From positions 1-32,738 of the forward strand of contig JAYMSP010001388.1 of assembly GCA_036897095.1 (NCBI GenBank): 32,738 nt of DNA, in the 5' to 3' direction. Below the pieces are notes generated by a model, which ran no database searches, was not told the DNA's origin, and saw nothing but the letters and a program-made list of their open reading frames with translations. Each line of letters begins with the position of its first letter. Within the stretch, counting starts at the first letter, position 1. Positions 21,521 to 31,880 of the stretch are shown here, piece after piece. This stretch comes from Plantago elongata. Its lineage: Eukaryota > Streptophyta > Magnoliopsida > Lamiales > Plantaginaceae. Position numbers and translations under genes: made by a program.

Positions 21521-22584
21521 CTACACTTTAAAAGACCAGACCGAAGCCCTAACATCTCTCACAAAACCTCCCATTGCCTCGTACTCACCCATACCCCGAT
21601 CCATAGCATTACACTTCATGAACTCTGGAAAAACAATCAAAATGCAGTGACCAGCACAAACCCAACTGTCAGCAGACTGGAGATTACCCTCGGCAACTGT
21701 CACCGCCCCTTGACCGCTTTCTTAATCACTACCTCTAACCCCAAACACACACCATGAAGCAAGAAAAACAATGTTTGTTCACCACTGGGCATGTTCCGGC
21801 CCATGTAGTAAAAGATCAGCTCATGCATTAACCCGGATACCAAAAAGGATGCAGAAATTGCAGGCAAATTAAAGAAGCCACTTCCTTCCCCAATCCTGAC
21901 GGTTCGTACACAGTTGGGCGAAAAATACGCGTAAACATGAGATTCCACCTCGTGCCCCAAAACTCTTGTAACGAAGGCAAAAGATATGGCTCGTCGAACT
22001 GCGGCTCAAGCTCGATCTTGACCAATGCTTTAGCCAACCCACCGAAAACTTCTAGGAGGGTCTCCAGGCCGAGATAAATTTGTAAGCAATACAAAACCCA
22101 TGTAAGCTTAGGATGGATACTATCTGTGTAATTATACAGCTTCAAAAGTACAAATATGAGCAAGGCTTTTATGAGATAGTTGAATATGAGTTGAGGCCTT
22201 GCTTAGTAGTCTTGGTAGTGTCATTTTGGTGTGACTTGATACGGAGACATGCCAATGCAGCAAATCTTGTACATGAAATGGATTTGTCGGATAACGAACC
22301 GGTGTCGAAAGCGAACAAGATGAGCTTGAAGTTGGTTAGCCAGGCCAAGAAGAAAGCGGAACTGTCTCTAAGATGTAAGGTGTGTAGATGTAGAGGGAGG
22401 ATAAGGTTGAGGCAGATAATTGGTGTTATTGCCAAGAACGTAGCAAGCCTGTTGGTATGATTTTGGACAATGAATGGATGTAGAAAAGGGATACAAATAC
22501 AACAGTCCATACCTTGATTAAGTTTGTGATTTCTCCTTGTGTCCAAAATTTGATGACTTCTGTGAGTTGTGGATGATTCACCAT
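21521..22584 (-). pseudogene. Wax synthase (long-chain-alcohol acyltransferase, MBOAT) pseudogene
   Basis: Remnant of a plant jojoba-type wax synthase, a membrane enzyme of the ER that esterifies fatty alcohols with acyl-CoA. The N-terminal part from the ATG at 22582-22584 gives GEITNLIKVW and a membrane segment. In other frames follow LAITPIICLNLILPLHL, SAFFLAWLTNFKLILFAF, ELEPQFDEPYLLPSLQEFWG, and SGLMHELIFYYMGR with the MBOAT-type His. Breaks: frameshifts near 22435, 22185, 21908 and 21630; TGA stops at 21700-21702 and 21637-21639 where the family has Trp. The pieces keep family order and nearly full length (about 350 residues) without introns, so this is an old duplicate decaying in place. 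I cannot say whether it was retrocopied, because plant relatives are often intronless. Confidence 0.88.
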
Positions 22585-22852
22585 TTTGGAACTAAGTGTG
22601 TCGTTTGTTTGGAAGAGAAGAGATGTTATGGGGAAAGATCATATGAGATTCAATATGACTCGAAAGAATAGTATAGGTCATCCATGAAGCCTAGCAAAAA
22701 GGGGACCAATACTCGTCTAATTATACCAAATTCTGAAAAATGAGTAATTTATCAATGACTTTTAAATAATGACTGGGTTGGCATGTTACATCAAATTAAA
22801 AGGGTCACACATCACTTGGTCATGAGATGTTTATGTCTTCAATTATTTCGCC
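22585..22852. other. Short intergenic stretch, no feature seen
   Basis: Upstream of the wax-synthase remnant and before the LINE fragment. No reading frame or repeat was recognised. Confidence 0.5.
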
Positions 22853-23650
22853 TTGTCTACCGTCGAGTTAGAAAAAGTATTTGCAACGGATTGGCGGTGG
22901 GATTTGGGAATAATCTTTACTCATTTGAAATCTAGGCTGATGAAGGCTAAGTATTATCCGCAAAATACAGTGATGGAAGCTCGAGTGCGTGATGGGTGCT
23001 CCTATATGTGGAGGAGTATTGCGGCTGCAATCCCTACCTTACGGATGGGATCGAGATGGCGTGTGGGGAATGGGGCAGATATCGATGTGTGGGGAGATAA
23101 GTGGTTGCCGAGGGAGAGATTTCTTCAGTGTGGTCGACGTGAGCATGGAGTTTCGGACAATCTGAAGGTTGCAGAGCTGATTATGGACAGAAGGCAGTGG
23201 GATTTGGGGAAAGTGCGAGAGTTATGTCGAGAGAAGGATGCGGATATTATTCTGGGCATCTCGTTGGCCGAACATGACATTCCAGACCGACTTGTGTGGA
23301 GTCTCACACCTCAGGGGATCTATATGGTCCGTTCTAGATATTAAGTAGCGCGAAGGTGGTTGAAAGATCAGTGTGAGGAACGGCAGGGGGATGGAACTTC
23401 GAACAACAGGGAGGAATCGTGGGATTTTTTGTGGCATTCGAGTTTACCCGGGAAAAATAAAAATCTGCATTTGGCGACTCGCAAGGGATGTTATCCCAAC
23501 TTTTGTTCAGCTTCGAGCACTTGAAAAGTAATGGGTTTGTGCATGAGTATTTTGTATGGAGTTGTCATGATGAGTCACCGACAACATTAACAGAATATAA
23601 CGATCTCCGGTAGTGTAAAAGAAAGCAGCAAAATTTGGTTGGAAGTACTC
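22853..23650 (+). pseudogene. 5'-truncated LINE fragment (reverse-transcriptase C-terminus / zf-RVT)
   Basis: Matches the region after the reverse-transcriptase domain of plant L1-type LINEs: LMKAKYYP, SYMWRSI, GSRWRVGNGADIDVWGDKWLP, then WSLTPQGIYMVRSRY. The frame ends with a TAA at 23342-23344. Homology continues past it: WDFLWHSSLPGKNK, then in another frame CIWRLARDVIPTF. The DKWLP and WS-x-x-P-x-G-x-Y motifs identify the family. The endonuclease and catalytic reverse-transcriptase parts are absent, as expected for 5' truncation. The downstream limit is uncertain, and traces may reach about 23650. No poly-A tail was recognised. Confidence 0.82.
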
Positions 23651-24586
23651 AAAGTATGAATATTTAATCTTCATTTTGAATATATTTTAATTATTTGTCG
23701 AATCTCTGTTGTTAATCAATACAATTTAATTGTTTCAGATATATTATTTATGATTATATTGTGTGAAAAATAAGTAAAATGTAAAAAAAAATGACATTTA
23801 TACTGACATATGTGACATGTATAGCTCCCATGAAACCATTCACCGATACATTTCTTATGATAACAATGCTTACCTCGAGATTAACAACAATTTCACAGCA
23901 TTTGGAATCAAAATCACCAAATGCAAACTCGATATAAGGCTCATTAATTTTGGTCCAGCCAAATATATCATACTAAATATCAATGTATATACTAATACAA
24001 TAAAATATTTAAATTAATTATGATATAACTATATTAATATATTTGTCAGAATATAGCAACAATTTATTCGGTATCATTATTATTTTATTTTTAAATTATT
24101 TTAATGAATCCTTTAGCTTTTTTGGTTCTGTAGTTATGCATAACGAGAATGTTAAATTAGATAGTGTGGAACTTCCAATTTTATATTACAAACAACCTTT
24201 TATAGTGCTATTTTATTTCGTAGTTTTAATTATTTTTATGGATTTGAAAATTCATCTTGTACAAACGTGATTAAAAATATTGTGGAAATGAATAGCAAAA
24301 AGTGAATGTTAACATACTGATTATTTCCTACACAAATGCTCCGCATACTTGATTTTACAACAATTTACAAACTTTTAGTAAAAGTTATTAATTTTTAATA
24401 GAAGGAAAAACAAAAGTTATTTAACGAACTTCTAATAAAAACTAAAAAGTTGAGATGCATGAGCAATCAAAAATTTACTGACCCAGTCCTAATACATTTT
24501 ATGTTAAAATACATTTTATAATTCACTTTTAAATGAAATGTAGTAATTTGAAATTTAGAATAAATAGTATATTTAAATTATTTTTA
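23651..24586. other. AT-rich intergenic stretch, no gene seen
   Basis: Very AT-rich. Reading frames of 66-75 codons (from 23817 and 24043) consist of AT-rich codons without any recognised motif. No RNA gene or inverted repeat was seen. Confidence 0.6.
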
Positions 24587-24740
24587 ACAGAAATTTACTT
24601 AACTGAATTGAATTATATTAAATTTAATTAAATTTAATAGAATTGAATTGTGTTAAATGGAATTGAACTGAATTATAGTAAGTTATAAATTATAACTAAG
24701 TCGAGCTTAGATAAACGGAACTGAAATAAACTTCCATAAC
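24587..24740. repeat. Decayed relative of the AACTGAACTG MITE family
   Basis: Contains GAAATTTACTTAACTGAATTG and degenerate GAATTGAACTGAA repeats, then GTTATAAATTATAACTAAGTCGA. The last nearly matches GTATAAATTATAACTAAGTCGA near 9821-9846. Ends are not well enough kept to define boundaries or a target site. Confidence 0.55.
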
Positions 24741-24904
24741 CATGTCCAAAAATTCCATTCACTTGTCACTGTAATTATACCCTTTTCCACAGTCGATCAA
24801 TTTCGACAAAATTGGAACTTTTTGCCCTAATTACCGCAATTTCCTCATTCTTAACTACTTAAAGATTGAATTTTTGGAAGCAGAAGACGAAGAAGAAGGA
24901 GGCA

Positions 24905-26434
24905 ATGAGGAATTCCAGGAAAAGATCACTGGAAGACGACGACTCATCTTCCTCATCGTCCAAGATCAACTTCGACAAGAAACACCATTCTCGACCCCCT
25001 CCAATCAACGATGATGAAGTCATCCCACATCGCCATATTGCTGGTAAGCCCTCGAATTTCAATTCTTTCTCCGGAACTGCACATTTACCACCCAAAGTTC
25101 AAATTTTGTGTGACATTATGGCAAAAACACCTTCTTTGAATTTGGAGAGGTATTTAGATGATACTGGCATAGGGGTTTCTGAAGAGGATGTTGAGGAGGT
25201 GCTTAAGTTGTCGTATAGTTACCCCGGTGCGGCGGTGAAGTTTTTTAGGTGGTCTAGTGGGCTTCAGGGGAGTGGCAGGCATAACCCGAAAGCGTGGAAT
25301 TTGATTGTGGATATATTAGGGAAGAATGAGCTGTTTGATGCTATGTGGGATGCTCTTAAGTCCATGAGGAAAGAGCTTATGGTCTCTCTGTCTACGTTTG
25401 AGTCAGTATTCAGTAGTTATGTGGTTGTGAATCGCGTGCAGGAGGCGACTTTGAGTTTTGAGGTTGTGGATCAGTATGGCGTGGTGAAGGATACGTCGGC
25501 TTTGAATGCATTGCTTCGTGCTATCTGTAGGGAGGGGAAAACTCGGCAGGGGAGGGAGTATCTTGGTCTTCTGAAAGATAAGATTAGGTTTGATGCCGAG
25601 ACGTATAGGATTTTGTTGGATGGGTGGGAGAGGGAGGGGGATGTGGATAGAGCTAGGAAGACGTTTTCTGAGATGATGATTGATGTTGGATGGGACAAGA
25701 GGAATGTTGCAGCATATGATTCGTTCTTGTGTACTCTGATTAAGGGTCCTGATGGATTGCGGGAAGCGTTGAAGTTCTTTGACACTATGAGGGAGAGGAG
25801 TTGTTTTCCTGGCACGAAGTTCTTAAAGCTTGTGATTGATGAATGCGCAAGGAAGGGCGATGCAAGATCTGCCAAAGTGGTTTGGGATGTTATGGTTGGG
25901 AAGAATATTTGTCTACCAAATGTGGGGATGTATAAATCGTTAATTTCCTTGTATTGTAATTCCAGAGATTTCGCTGGGGCCGAGAAGTTGTTGGATGAGA
26001 TGGTGTATCATGGAGCATTTCCAGATTCTGAAATTTATAGCATGTTATTTCACTTTCTAATTAAACACAATCGGCTGAGGGAAGCAATGCATGTATTTAA
26101 AGAGATGGTGAAGAACGAATATGTGCCTTTGCAGGATGACTGCATTATTGCCGCCAAGTCCTACTCCGATGCTGGAGATAACCATATGGCCACTAAGATA
26201 TGGAGATTTATGTGTGAGAACTACAGCTCAGATTTAGAAGAGACAGGCAATTTGTTGATTGGCAGGCTCCGGGACAAGGGACGAGTCCCTGAAGCAGTTA
26301 AGTGTGCTGAGGACATGATTGACCGAGGAATCAAAGTAACTTCTGCCACACTATCAAAATTAAAGCAGAGCTTATGTAAAGTTGGGAAAGCAATAGTTTA
26401 TGAGGAACTTCTATGTAAGTGGAAGACGCATTGA
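24905..26434 (+). CDS. P-class pentatricopeptide repeat protein, intronless
   Basis: A single uninterrupted frame of 509 residues. The open frame extends 39 nt upstream without an ATG, so the first ATG (24905) is the start. Tandem helical PPR motifs of about 35 residues run from about residue 125 to the C-terminus, for example TYRILLDGWEREGDVDRA, MYKSLISLYCNSRDFAGAE and IYSMLFHFLIKHNRLREAM. No E, DYW or other C-terminal extension is present, so it is P-class, the type that binds organellar RNA to stabilise, splice or start translation. The N-terminus MRNSRKRSLEDDDSSSSSSK is basic then acidic and Ser-rich. That is not a typical organelle presequence and resembles a nuclear-targeting patch. The RNA target cannot be told by eye. 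Confidence 0.93.
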   Translation: MRNSRKRSLEDDDSSSSSSKINFDKKHHSRPPPINDDEVIPHRHIAGKPSNFNSFSGTAHLPPKVQILCDIMAKTPSLNLERYLDDTGIGVSEEDVEEVLKLSYSYPGAAVKFFRWSSGLQGSGRHNPKAWNLIVDILGKNELFDAMWDALKSMRKELMVSLSTFESVFSSYVVVNRVQEATLSFEVVDQYGVVKDTSALNALLRAICREGKTRQGREYLGLLKDKIRFDAETYRILLDGWEREGDVDRARKTFSEMMIDVGWDKRNVAAYDSFLCTLIKGPDGLREALKFFDTMRERSCFPGTKFLKLVIDECARKGDARSAKVVWDVMVGKNICLPNVGMYKSLISLYCNSRDFAGAEKLLDEMVYHGAFPDSEIYSMLFHFLIKHNRLREAMHVFKEMVKNEYVPLQDDCIIAAKSYSDAGDNHMATKIWRFMCENYSSDLEETGNLLIGRLRDKGRVPEAVKCAEDMIDRGIKVTSATLSKLKQSLCKVGKAIVYEELLCKWKTH

Positions 26435-27912
26435 GTACATTTAAGCCACTTCGTTACTGGTTTTGTTAATAGGAGTATATGTTTACTTAGAATCTTTCTT
26501 TTTTTGTAGCAATTCTTCTACTGATTTCTTTCACTTTTAGTGGTAAGTAGGATGTAGGAAATACTTTATGAATTTTCTGTTCTTGTCATGCTGTATTTCT
26601 TTAATAGTTAAAAGAAATCGTTTACTGAGGTTCAAGGTGAGGTAACGTTAAGCAGATTAAGTTTCTTGGTCTTGTTACAGTTTTTAGATTTCCTGTAACA
26701 TTAGAAAACCTTCTCTATCACTCACATTTTCAAAATGGGAGTAACATATAATATGCAAACAATGTAGTGATGCGCGACTACAATTCAAGGTTGGAGTGAG
26801 TGATAATGAATCTGCTCCCTTGAGCAACAGGTTGGGTGCACCTTTTCTTCTCTTTCGAGTATTATCCAGTAGATCAGTAAGGTTAGCTCCTTCTGTAACT
26901 GGAGGCGGAGGAGTTTGATAACATGTTTAATGTGCTCTTCGGAGTCTCATGTTTCATTATTTTTCTTAATCATATTCTTGTTAGCATGCTTATCTTGGGA
27001 ATGTTAGATTCTTCTTCTCGCATAAATCGGTGCTAATGCAGCCCGTATATTCATGTGTTTATTTCATATCTGAAAATGTGAAACCGAATCATTGAATTGG
27101 AGTTACTGTTGAAAGTAATAGCTGTTGGTGCTAATGCCTCCACACCTTCAGTCCCTATAGCAATCTGTTGACGCCTATGATACTATGTATTATGCGATAA
27201 TCTGCTAACCTGCTACTCATCTGGAAGAGACAAGCAAGGTGATGAAGTTCACTGGCTATGGTAACTTGGATTTTGTTTAATGTTAAGTTTTACATCAGTT
27301 CGAAGAACAAAACTTTATAGATGGCCTTTGCCTCTCTGGTCGTCTATAAGACATCGACTGTATTGTCTGCAATTCTGCATTTGTTTGCTTGTATGCATAA
27401 GTTTCTGTCGACTGCATGCTCTATGAGTAGTCTGCTTTATACAGACTAGGCGAAGATTAAGAGCCACCTTAACCCTCTTATCAAGTTGTACTGAGTTTGC
27501 ATTTTTTGGGAACATAAATGAACCTTTGCCCACATCTTGTGCTTGTGAGCAGTTTACTTAGAAGCAGTACTATTGCAGTTATACGTATGTTCAGGTATGA
27601 AATTGAACTATGTAAACTTGATGAAATGCATCAGATATCTCCATGACAATGCAGAATAGCCGGCTTGGAGACTATGAAGTCAAGTGACATCAAAACCGAC
27701 TCCGTGCCAGTTGATCGATTCATTTGCATGCCTGTTGATGACAAACAGGCAAATCATGGCGCAAAATTGTTGAGAATATATCTTTCCCTGTTTGATGAAT
27801 TCATATGTTCTGAGCCTTGACACCTGACCTGAGCAGCTAGTTCTTACTTCGGAGCATACTCAAATGTGTAGACTTGCTATATAGAGTCCGGAACATGATA
27901 AACAAGCCTAAC
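26435..27912. other. PPR gene 3' flank, no further gene seen
   Basis: About 1.5 kb of moderately T-rich sequence after the PPR stop codon. The composition resembles transcribed untranslated sequence, and part is probably the 3' UTR. The longest frame (72 codons, minus strand, 27533-27315) has no recognisable motif. Confidence 0.5.
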
Positions 27913-27994
27913 TCTCAAGTCTCAACTAGCTTTGAAAATTGAAATGGTGGTGTTCTCGAGTCTCAACTAGCTTTGAAAATTGAAATGGTGGTGT
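27913..27994. repeat. Direct tandem duplication, two 41-bp units
   Basis: The unit TCTCAAGTCTCAACTAGC... through GGTGGTGT is repeated at an exact 41-bp offset. One difference was seen (CAAG versus CGAG), implying recent origin. It ends 14 bp before the Stowaway MITE. Confidence 0.9.
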
Positions 27995-28008
27995 CGAGAA
28001 CAGTTATA

Positions 28009-28235
28009 CTCTATCCATCCCAAAATAAATGTTAACTTTAATTTTTTTAATCAACAACATTTTACTTTAACTCGATTTAATCATATAATGAAACTTTACT
28101 TCCTAAAATTTCATTATATGTTTGAATTAAATAATTTATATTTATAATTTCTGAGTAAATTCGAGTCAAAGTTAAATGATGTTGAATGAAAAAAATCGAT
28201 AAGATTATTTATTCTGGGACAGACAATCGAGGGAG
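28009..28235. mobile_element. Stowaway-like MITE with fold-back structure
   Basis: A 227-bp element. The left end CTCTATCCATCCCAAAATAA and the complement of the right end CTCCCTCGATTGTCTGTCCC are imperfect inverted repeats, and TA flanks both sides (28007-28008 and 28236-28237). Deeper arms also pair: ATCAACAACATTTTACTTTA against the complement TTCAACATCATTTAACTTTG. No coding capacity. Confidence 0.82.
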
Positions 28236-28304
28236 TATTAATTACATTGAGATAGCATTTACATTTGTCTTTTCAACCTTTCTTTAATATAAGCACGATT
28301 CTCA

Positions 28305-28563
28305 ATATAAAAAAAATTGTATATTAGTTGTACTAGCCTAATGGATGAATGAATGGTTTAATGGTGTTAGTAGTTAATATGAATTAGTAGGTAAGAGGTT
28401 ATAAGGTAGTGGATTAATAATTTAATATCGATTCTCACTTGTATAAATACCTCATATTTGTACTCTCATTGTATACAATAATATACAAGGAAGGATGAAC
28501 TCTCCATTCTATGCATCATAATATATCTATTATACTCTCTTCATGCGCTTTTTTTTTTTCTCA
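28305..28563 (+). repeat. 5' long terminal repeat
   Basis: Shares with the 3' repeat TTAGTTGTACTAG, AATGGATGAATGAATGG, TTAATATGAATTAGT, CACTTGTATAAATAC and GGAAGGATGAACTC. A TATA-like TATAAATA lies at 28442-28449. The first bases are diverged and the start is approximate. It ends in CTCA after a poly-T run. Confidence 0.8.
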
Positions 28564-28581
28564 ACACGTTATCACCACGAT
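28563..28581 (+). other. Putative primer-binding site
   Basis: AACACGTTATCACCACGA directly follows the 5' long terminal repeat. A CACGTTATCAGCACGA-like motif at this spot is familiar in plant Copia elements. It resembles the complement of a tRNA-Ile anticodon arm rather than a tRNA 3' end (from memory, not aligned to a database). Confidence 0.5.
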
Positions 28582-31012
28582 AGTGCTCAACCAAATGATA
28601 GATAATGTGAACTGAAGAAGAAGAAGAAAAGAGCTCCAATTGACAATGAATGATGATCATAAATAAGAGATTTCTTATTACATCATCCCTCCATCTCTCA
28701 ATTTCTCAACAATTATTCATTTTATTGTTTTAATGTTTGAGATTATATACTAACAAATTCTTTATTCTTGTAGTTTATTCTAAAGATACATAAAACCAAC
28801 ATTGGAAGATGACATACTAATGACATACTTAAGATCGTGCCAAAGAATTTTGATAGGATATGACATGTGTAATAGTGTGATCACTTACAAATTTCGAGTC
28901 ATGCCATCAATGGAGCTACATATCCTTTGAAAAGATAATACTACTACTTATCATCTTTGAAGTGTTTATAATTTACTTCATTGATTTTTTTTTCTCATCA
29001 TATGGTATTATCTAACACTCTGATTCTATTGTTAGTGGTGAATTATATTCAAATATACATTTTGGAAGAATGATTTTCAAGCGGTGATACAATACAAAAT
29101 CATATCTCTAAAATGAATATGTATTATAAATATAAAGCCAAGATAAGGCACATATTATATATTTCTTCACCATCAACAATGGAAAAGGTTGAATACCTTA
29201 CCATCAAAGATCCGCAAATCTTGAATTTTAATATAACCACCAAAAGTGGTACAATGATTGATGGTTGTTAAAATATGTCCGCAGACATATCATGGACTAT
29301 GATAAATTCATCTGCTTATGGATTAAATGTTCTAGCTTTGTTTAGCTAGCCAAACATGAAATGTCCACCTATACTGGAATAGAAAAAAGGCATTATTGAT
29401 GTGATGAAATATAGTATAAAATAACCAACCCGCGTAATTGGAAGATGGTGATGCAGATAAAAAGTGGGATAACCACTATTCGATCTATACAAGTGCATCC
29501 ATGATCATACAACAAGAACTGTTTCAAAAAGAAAAAAAAAAGTTTTAAACTTTGCTTGATATATCTTGGTCAATTTACAAAAATTGATTCTTCTCATTCT
29601 CCGAAGTGAATGTGAACGTTTTGCTTGTTTATACTTGCATCAAACATCAAAAGCAAGCATAAAATAGAACTCATCAACCTCAAGTTGAGAGAAAATATGC
29701 AATTTGATGTGAAAAATTAGGTCATGCACTTATAAATTAACCGTTTATGTGAAACCTGAAGTTTCCATATGATTATGTGTTGAAAGTTATCTCTTGTTTT
29801 ATTTATTATTATGGTATGACACAACACTTAGATTAAGCATGAAAATGAAGATTTTGAATTAACAAAAGTCACACTTTTAAATTTGACAAGTATTGATGTA
29901 AACGTGGCCTTTACCCACAAGTGTGATCTTCAATTTGAGGGCAAATTTTAATTTCAGTACAAGAAAATTCAACTGTTCAAATATATTGACTCCATATCAT
30001 ATTGTCTCCACAGAGAACTAATGCTTGAAGCATACATCGATTTCTAAGTTGGCAATATATTTTAATGAGCCCTAATTTTTCCAATTTAGGGGAGGAATAA
30101 CATGAATAAGCTGGTAAAAATAAATTCGTAAAGTGAATCGTCCCATATTTGAAAGTTCAAACTCGAACTAAAGCTTCAACTTCATGTTACTATATCAAGA
30201 TATGTTCAAACATGAAATTTTATGATATGAGTAATAACCCGTGATGACCCTATTTTGAGGCGTACAAAGTTTCATATTAATTATAGAATGACATGTGATG
30301 AACATGGTGATATCTTACCTATTGTACTAATGATTCATTCACCGCAGTGAAAATTGGTTCAAGTACTAAGTATAATACAATAAAATGGTAAGATTAAGAC
30401 AGTTGGTACTCTGAAGAGTTTTGTATGCCATAAAAGGGATATATATCTGAATTATAATAAATGACCTATATGAAATGAAATGGTACCTACAAAATATTGA
30501 GATATCAGTTATCAATACTGACTTGAAAATTCTACGGAGGAGATCTAAAATACCGGTATGCATGGAACCGATAAATGAATAAGCATATGCAAAATTCGAT
30601 GAACATGATTAGACATGTAAATGGGGATCTTACATGTGAGTCCATTCAATGTCATCATATGATGATGAAAATGAGCTCATGGACCTGAAGTCCTAATGAT
30701 TAAATGAATTCGAAAAACCGACAGGTTTTGACTTGCAAGTAATATATTTTGAGAAATTTCAATGAGGGGAGATATAATCTCCGACACTTAGTCCCAAAGA
30801 AACTGAATATACCATGTTAGCAAATGTGGATTGAATGAGTCAACTTCTTGAGGAATTGACGTTTCATACGTGAAACTTATATACTCATATCATAATCAAC
30901 TTTACGTTGATAAAATACAAAATGGTATTCACCGCAGTGAACTATTTAAGTATGAGTTAAAATTCTCAGTACTAATGAAAAGTAAAATTGGTTATACCAA
31001 TGTTAGCTCAAC

Positions 31013-31160
31013 CTGAAATTTGAGCATATGAAGGAGATAATGATTAAAAATCAATGAGTACTTTTGCACATCACATGGGCAATTGTTGCACTCTTTTTCC
31101 CTCCGACTAGGTTTTTATCCAACTGGATTTTTCTTAACAAGGTTTCAATGAGGCAACATT
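31013..31160 (+). repeat. Extra copy of the Copia 3' untranslated segment
   Basis: GCACTCTTTTTCCCTCCGAC, TAGGTTTTTATCCAACTGG, TTAACAAGGTTTCAATGAGG matches 31520-31580, where the same order occurs just before the 3' repeat. Such a CTCTTTTTCCCT...CAAGGTTTTTAACGAGGCA cassette normally occurs once, between the RNase H end and the polypurine tract. Confidence 0.75.
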
Positions 31161-31359
31161 ATAAGCGTATATAAATTATCCACCTCCATAACTTTGATGC
31201 ATGTGATAAAGATAAGTTCATGAGACTTATTAGTCCAACCTTACAATATTATGGTGTGATGTTATGAAACTTGAAACTACATGATGTTCATAGTATTTGA
31301 AAAGTTCTTCCACATGAAGACGAGCTGCATATTACAGAATTTCTTCCCCATCATCATCT

Positions 31360-31485
31360 ATGAGAAGAAAGATTTCATCCAATTACAAAAGATTTGAAGA
31401 TTTGCTCACCAAATCATATCCGACATCATCATTTGAGAAGTTGATCAGGAAGATTGGAATTGCAGGTTTGAAGAAGTACAATGAT
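31360..31485 (+). pseudogene. Copia polyprotein C-terminal remnant (RNase H end)
   Basis: The frame reads FEDLLTKSYPTSSFEKLI, then RKIGIAGLKK. This corresponds to the conserved end of Copia polyproteins (ADLFTK-x-LP-x-x-x-F-x-K-L, then a short K-I-G-M-like stretch). It fixes the superfamily and the plus orientation of the element. The frame runs on through the untranslated cassette, which is not protein. Upstream polyprotein is not recognisable. Confidence 0.78.
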
Positions 31486-31630
31486 GCATTGATCAGAGGA
31501 GTTGGATACGCACTACACTCTTTTTCCCTTGACTATGTTTTTATCCCACTGATTTTTTTAGCAAGGTTTTTAACGAGGCAGTATATCTCTCACATACCAA
31601 CATCGTCAACTACCGTACATTCAAAGGGAG

Positions 31631-31880
31631 TGTTATGGATAAATATACATTAGTTGTACTAGTTAATGGATGAATGAATGGATTAATGGTGTTAGTATTT
31701 AATATGAATTAGTGGGTGAGAGGTTACAAGATAGTGTATGAAAATTTTAGTATAAAAAAGTAGTGAAGATAACTTGTATCTTCATACAACTTTTCACTTG
31801 TATAAATACTTCTTATTTGTACTCTCATTATATATAACTATATACGAGGAAGGATGAACTCCACTCTTTTTCTCTCATCA
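31631..31880 (+). repeat. 3' long terminal repeat
   Basis: Begins TGTTATGGATAAATA right after the purine tract and ends CTCTCATCA. A TATA-like TATAAATA lies at 31801-31808. Compared with the 5' repeat it has about 35 extra bases around 31738-31795, which include a small hairpin GAAGATAACTTGTATCTTC. Confidence 0.8.

Larger units (their letters stand above)
28305..31880 (+). mobile_element. Decayed Copia-type LTR retrotransposon
   Basis: Two similar long terminal repeats (about 28305-28563 and 31631-31880) enclose about 3.07 kb. A primer-binding-type motif follows the left repeat, and a purine tract AAAGGGAG (31623-31630) precedes the right one. Near the right end is a Copia RNase H C-terminal remnant. 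The rest of the interior has no long frame, so gag, integrase and reverse transcriptase are lost or unrecognisable. Internal length is well short of an autonomous Copia element. No clear target-site duplication was found. Confidence 0.85.

Noticed and set aside
24043..24270. 75-codon frame rich in Phe, Ile and Leu
   Set aside because: Composition follows from AT-richness, with no conserved motif or supporting context.
25471..25875. 134-codon minus-strand frame within the PPR gene
   Set aside because: Shadow of the PPR coding frame; no recognised motif.
31486..31653. Coding tail FSLDYVFIPLIFLARFLTRQ
   Set aside because: This is the familiar mistranslation of the Copia 3' untranslated cassette, not protein.
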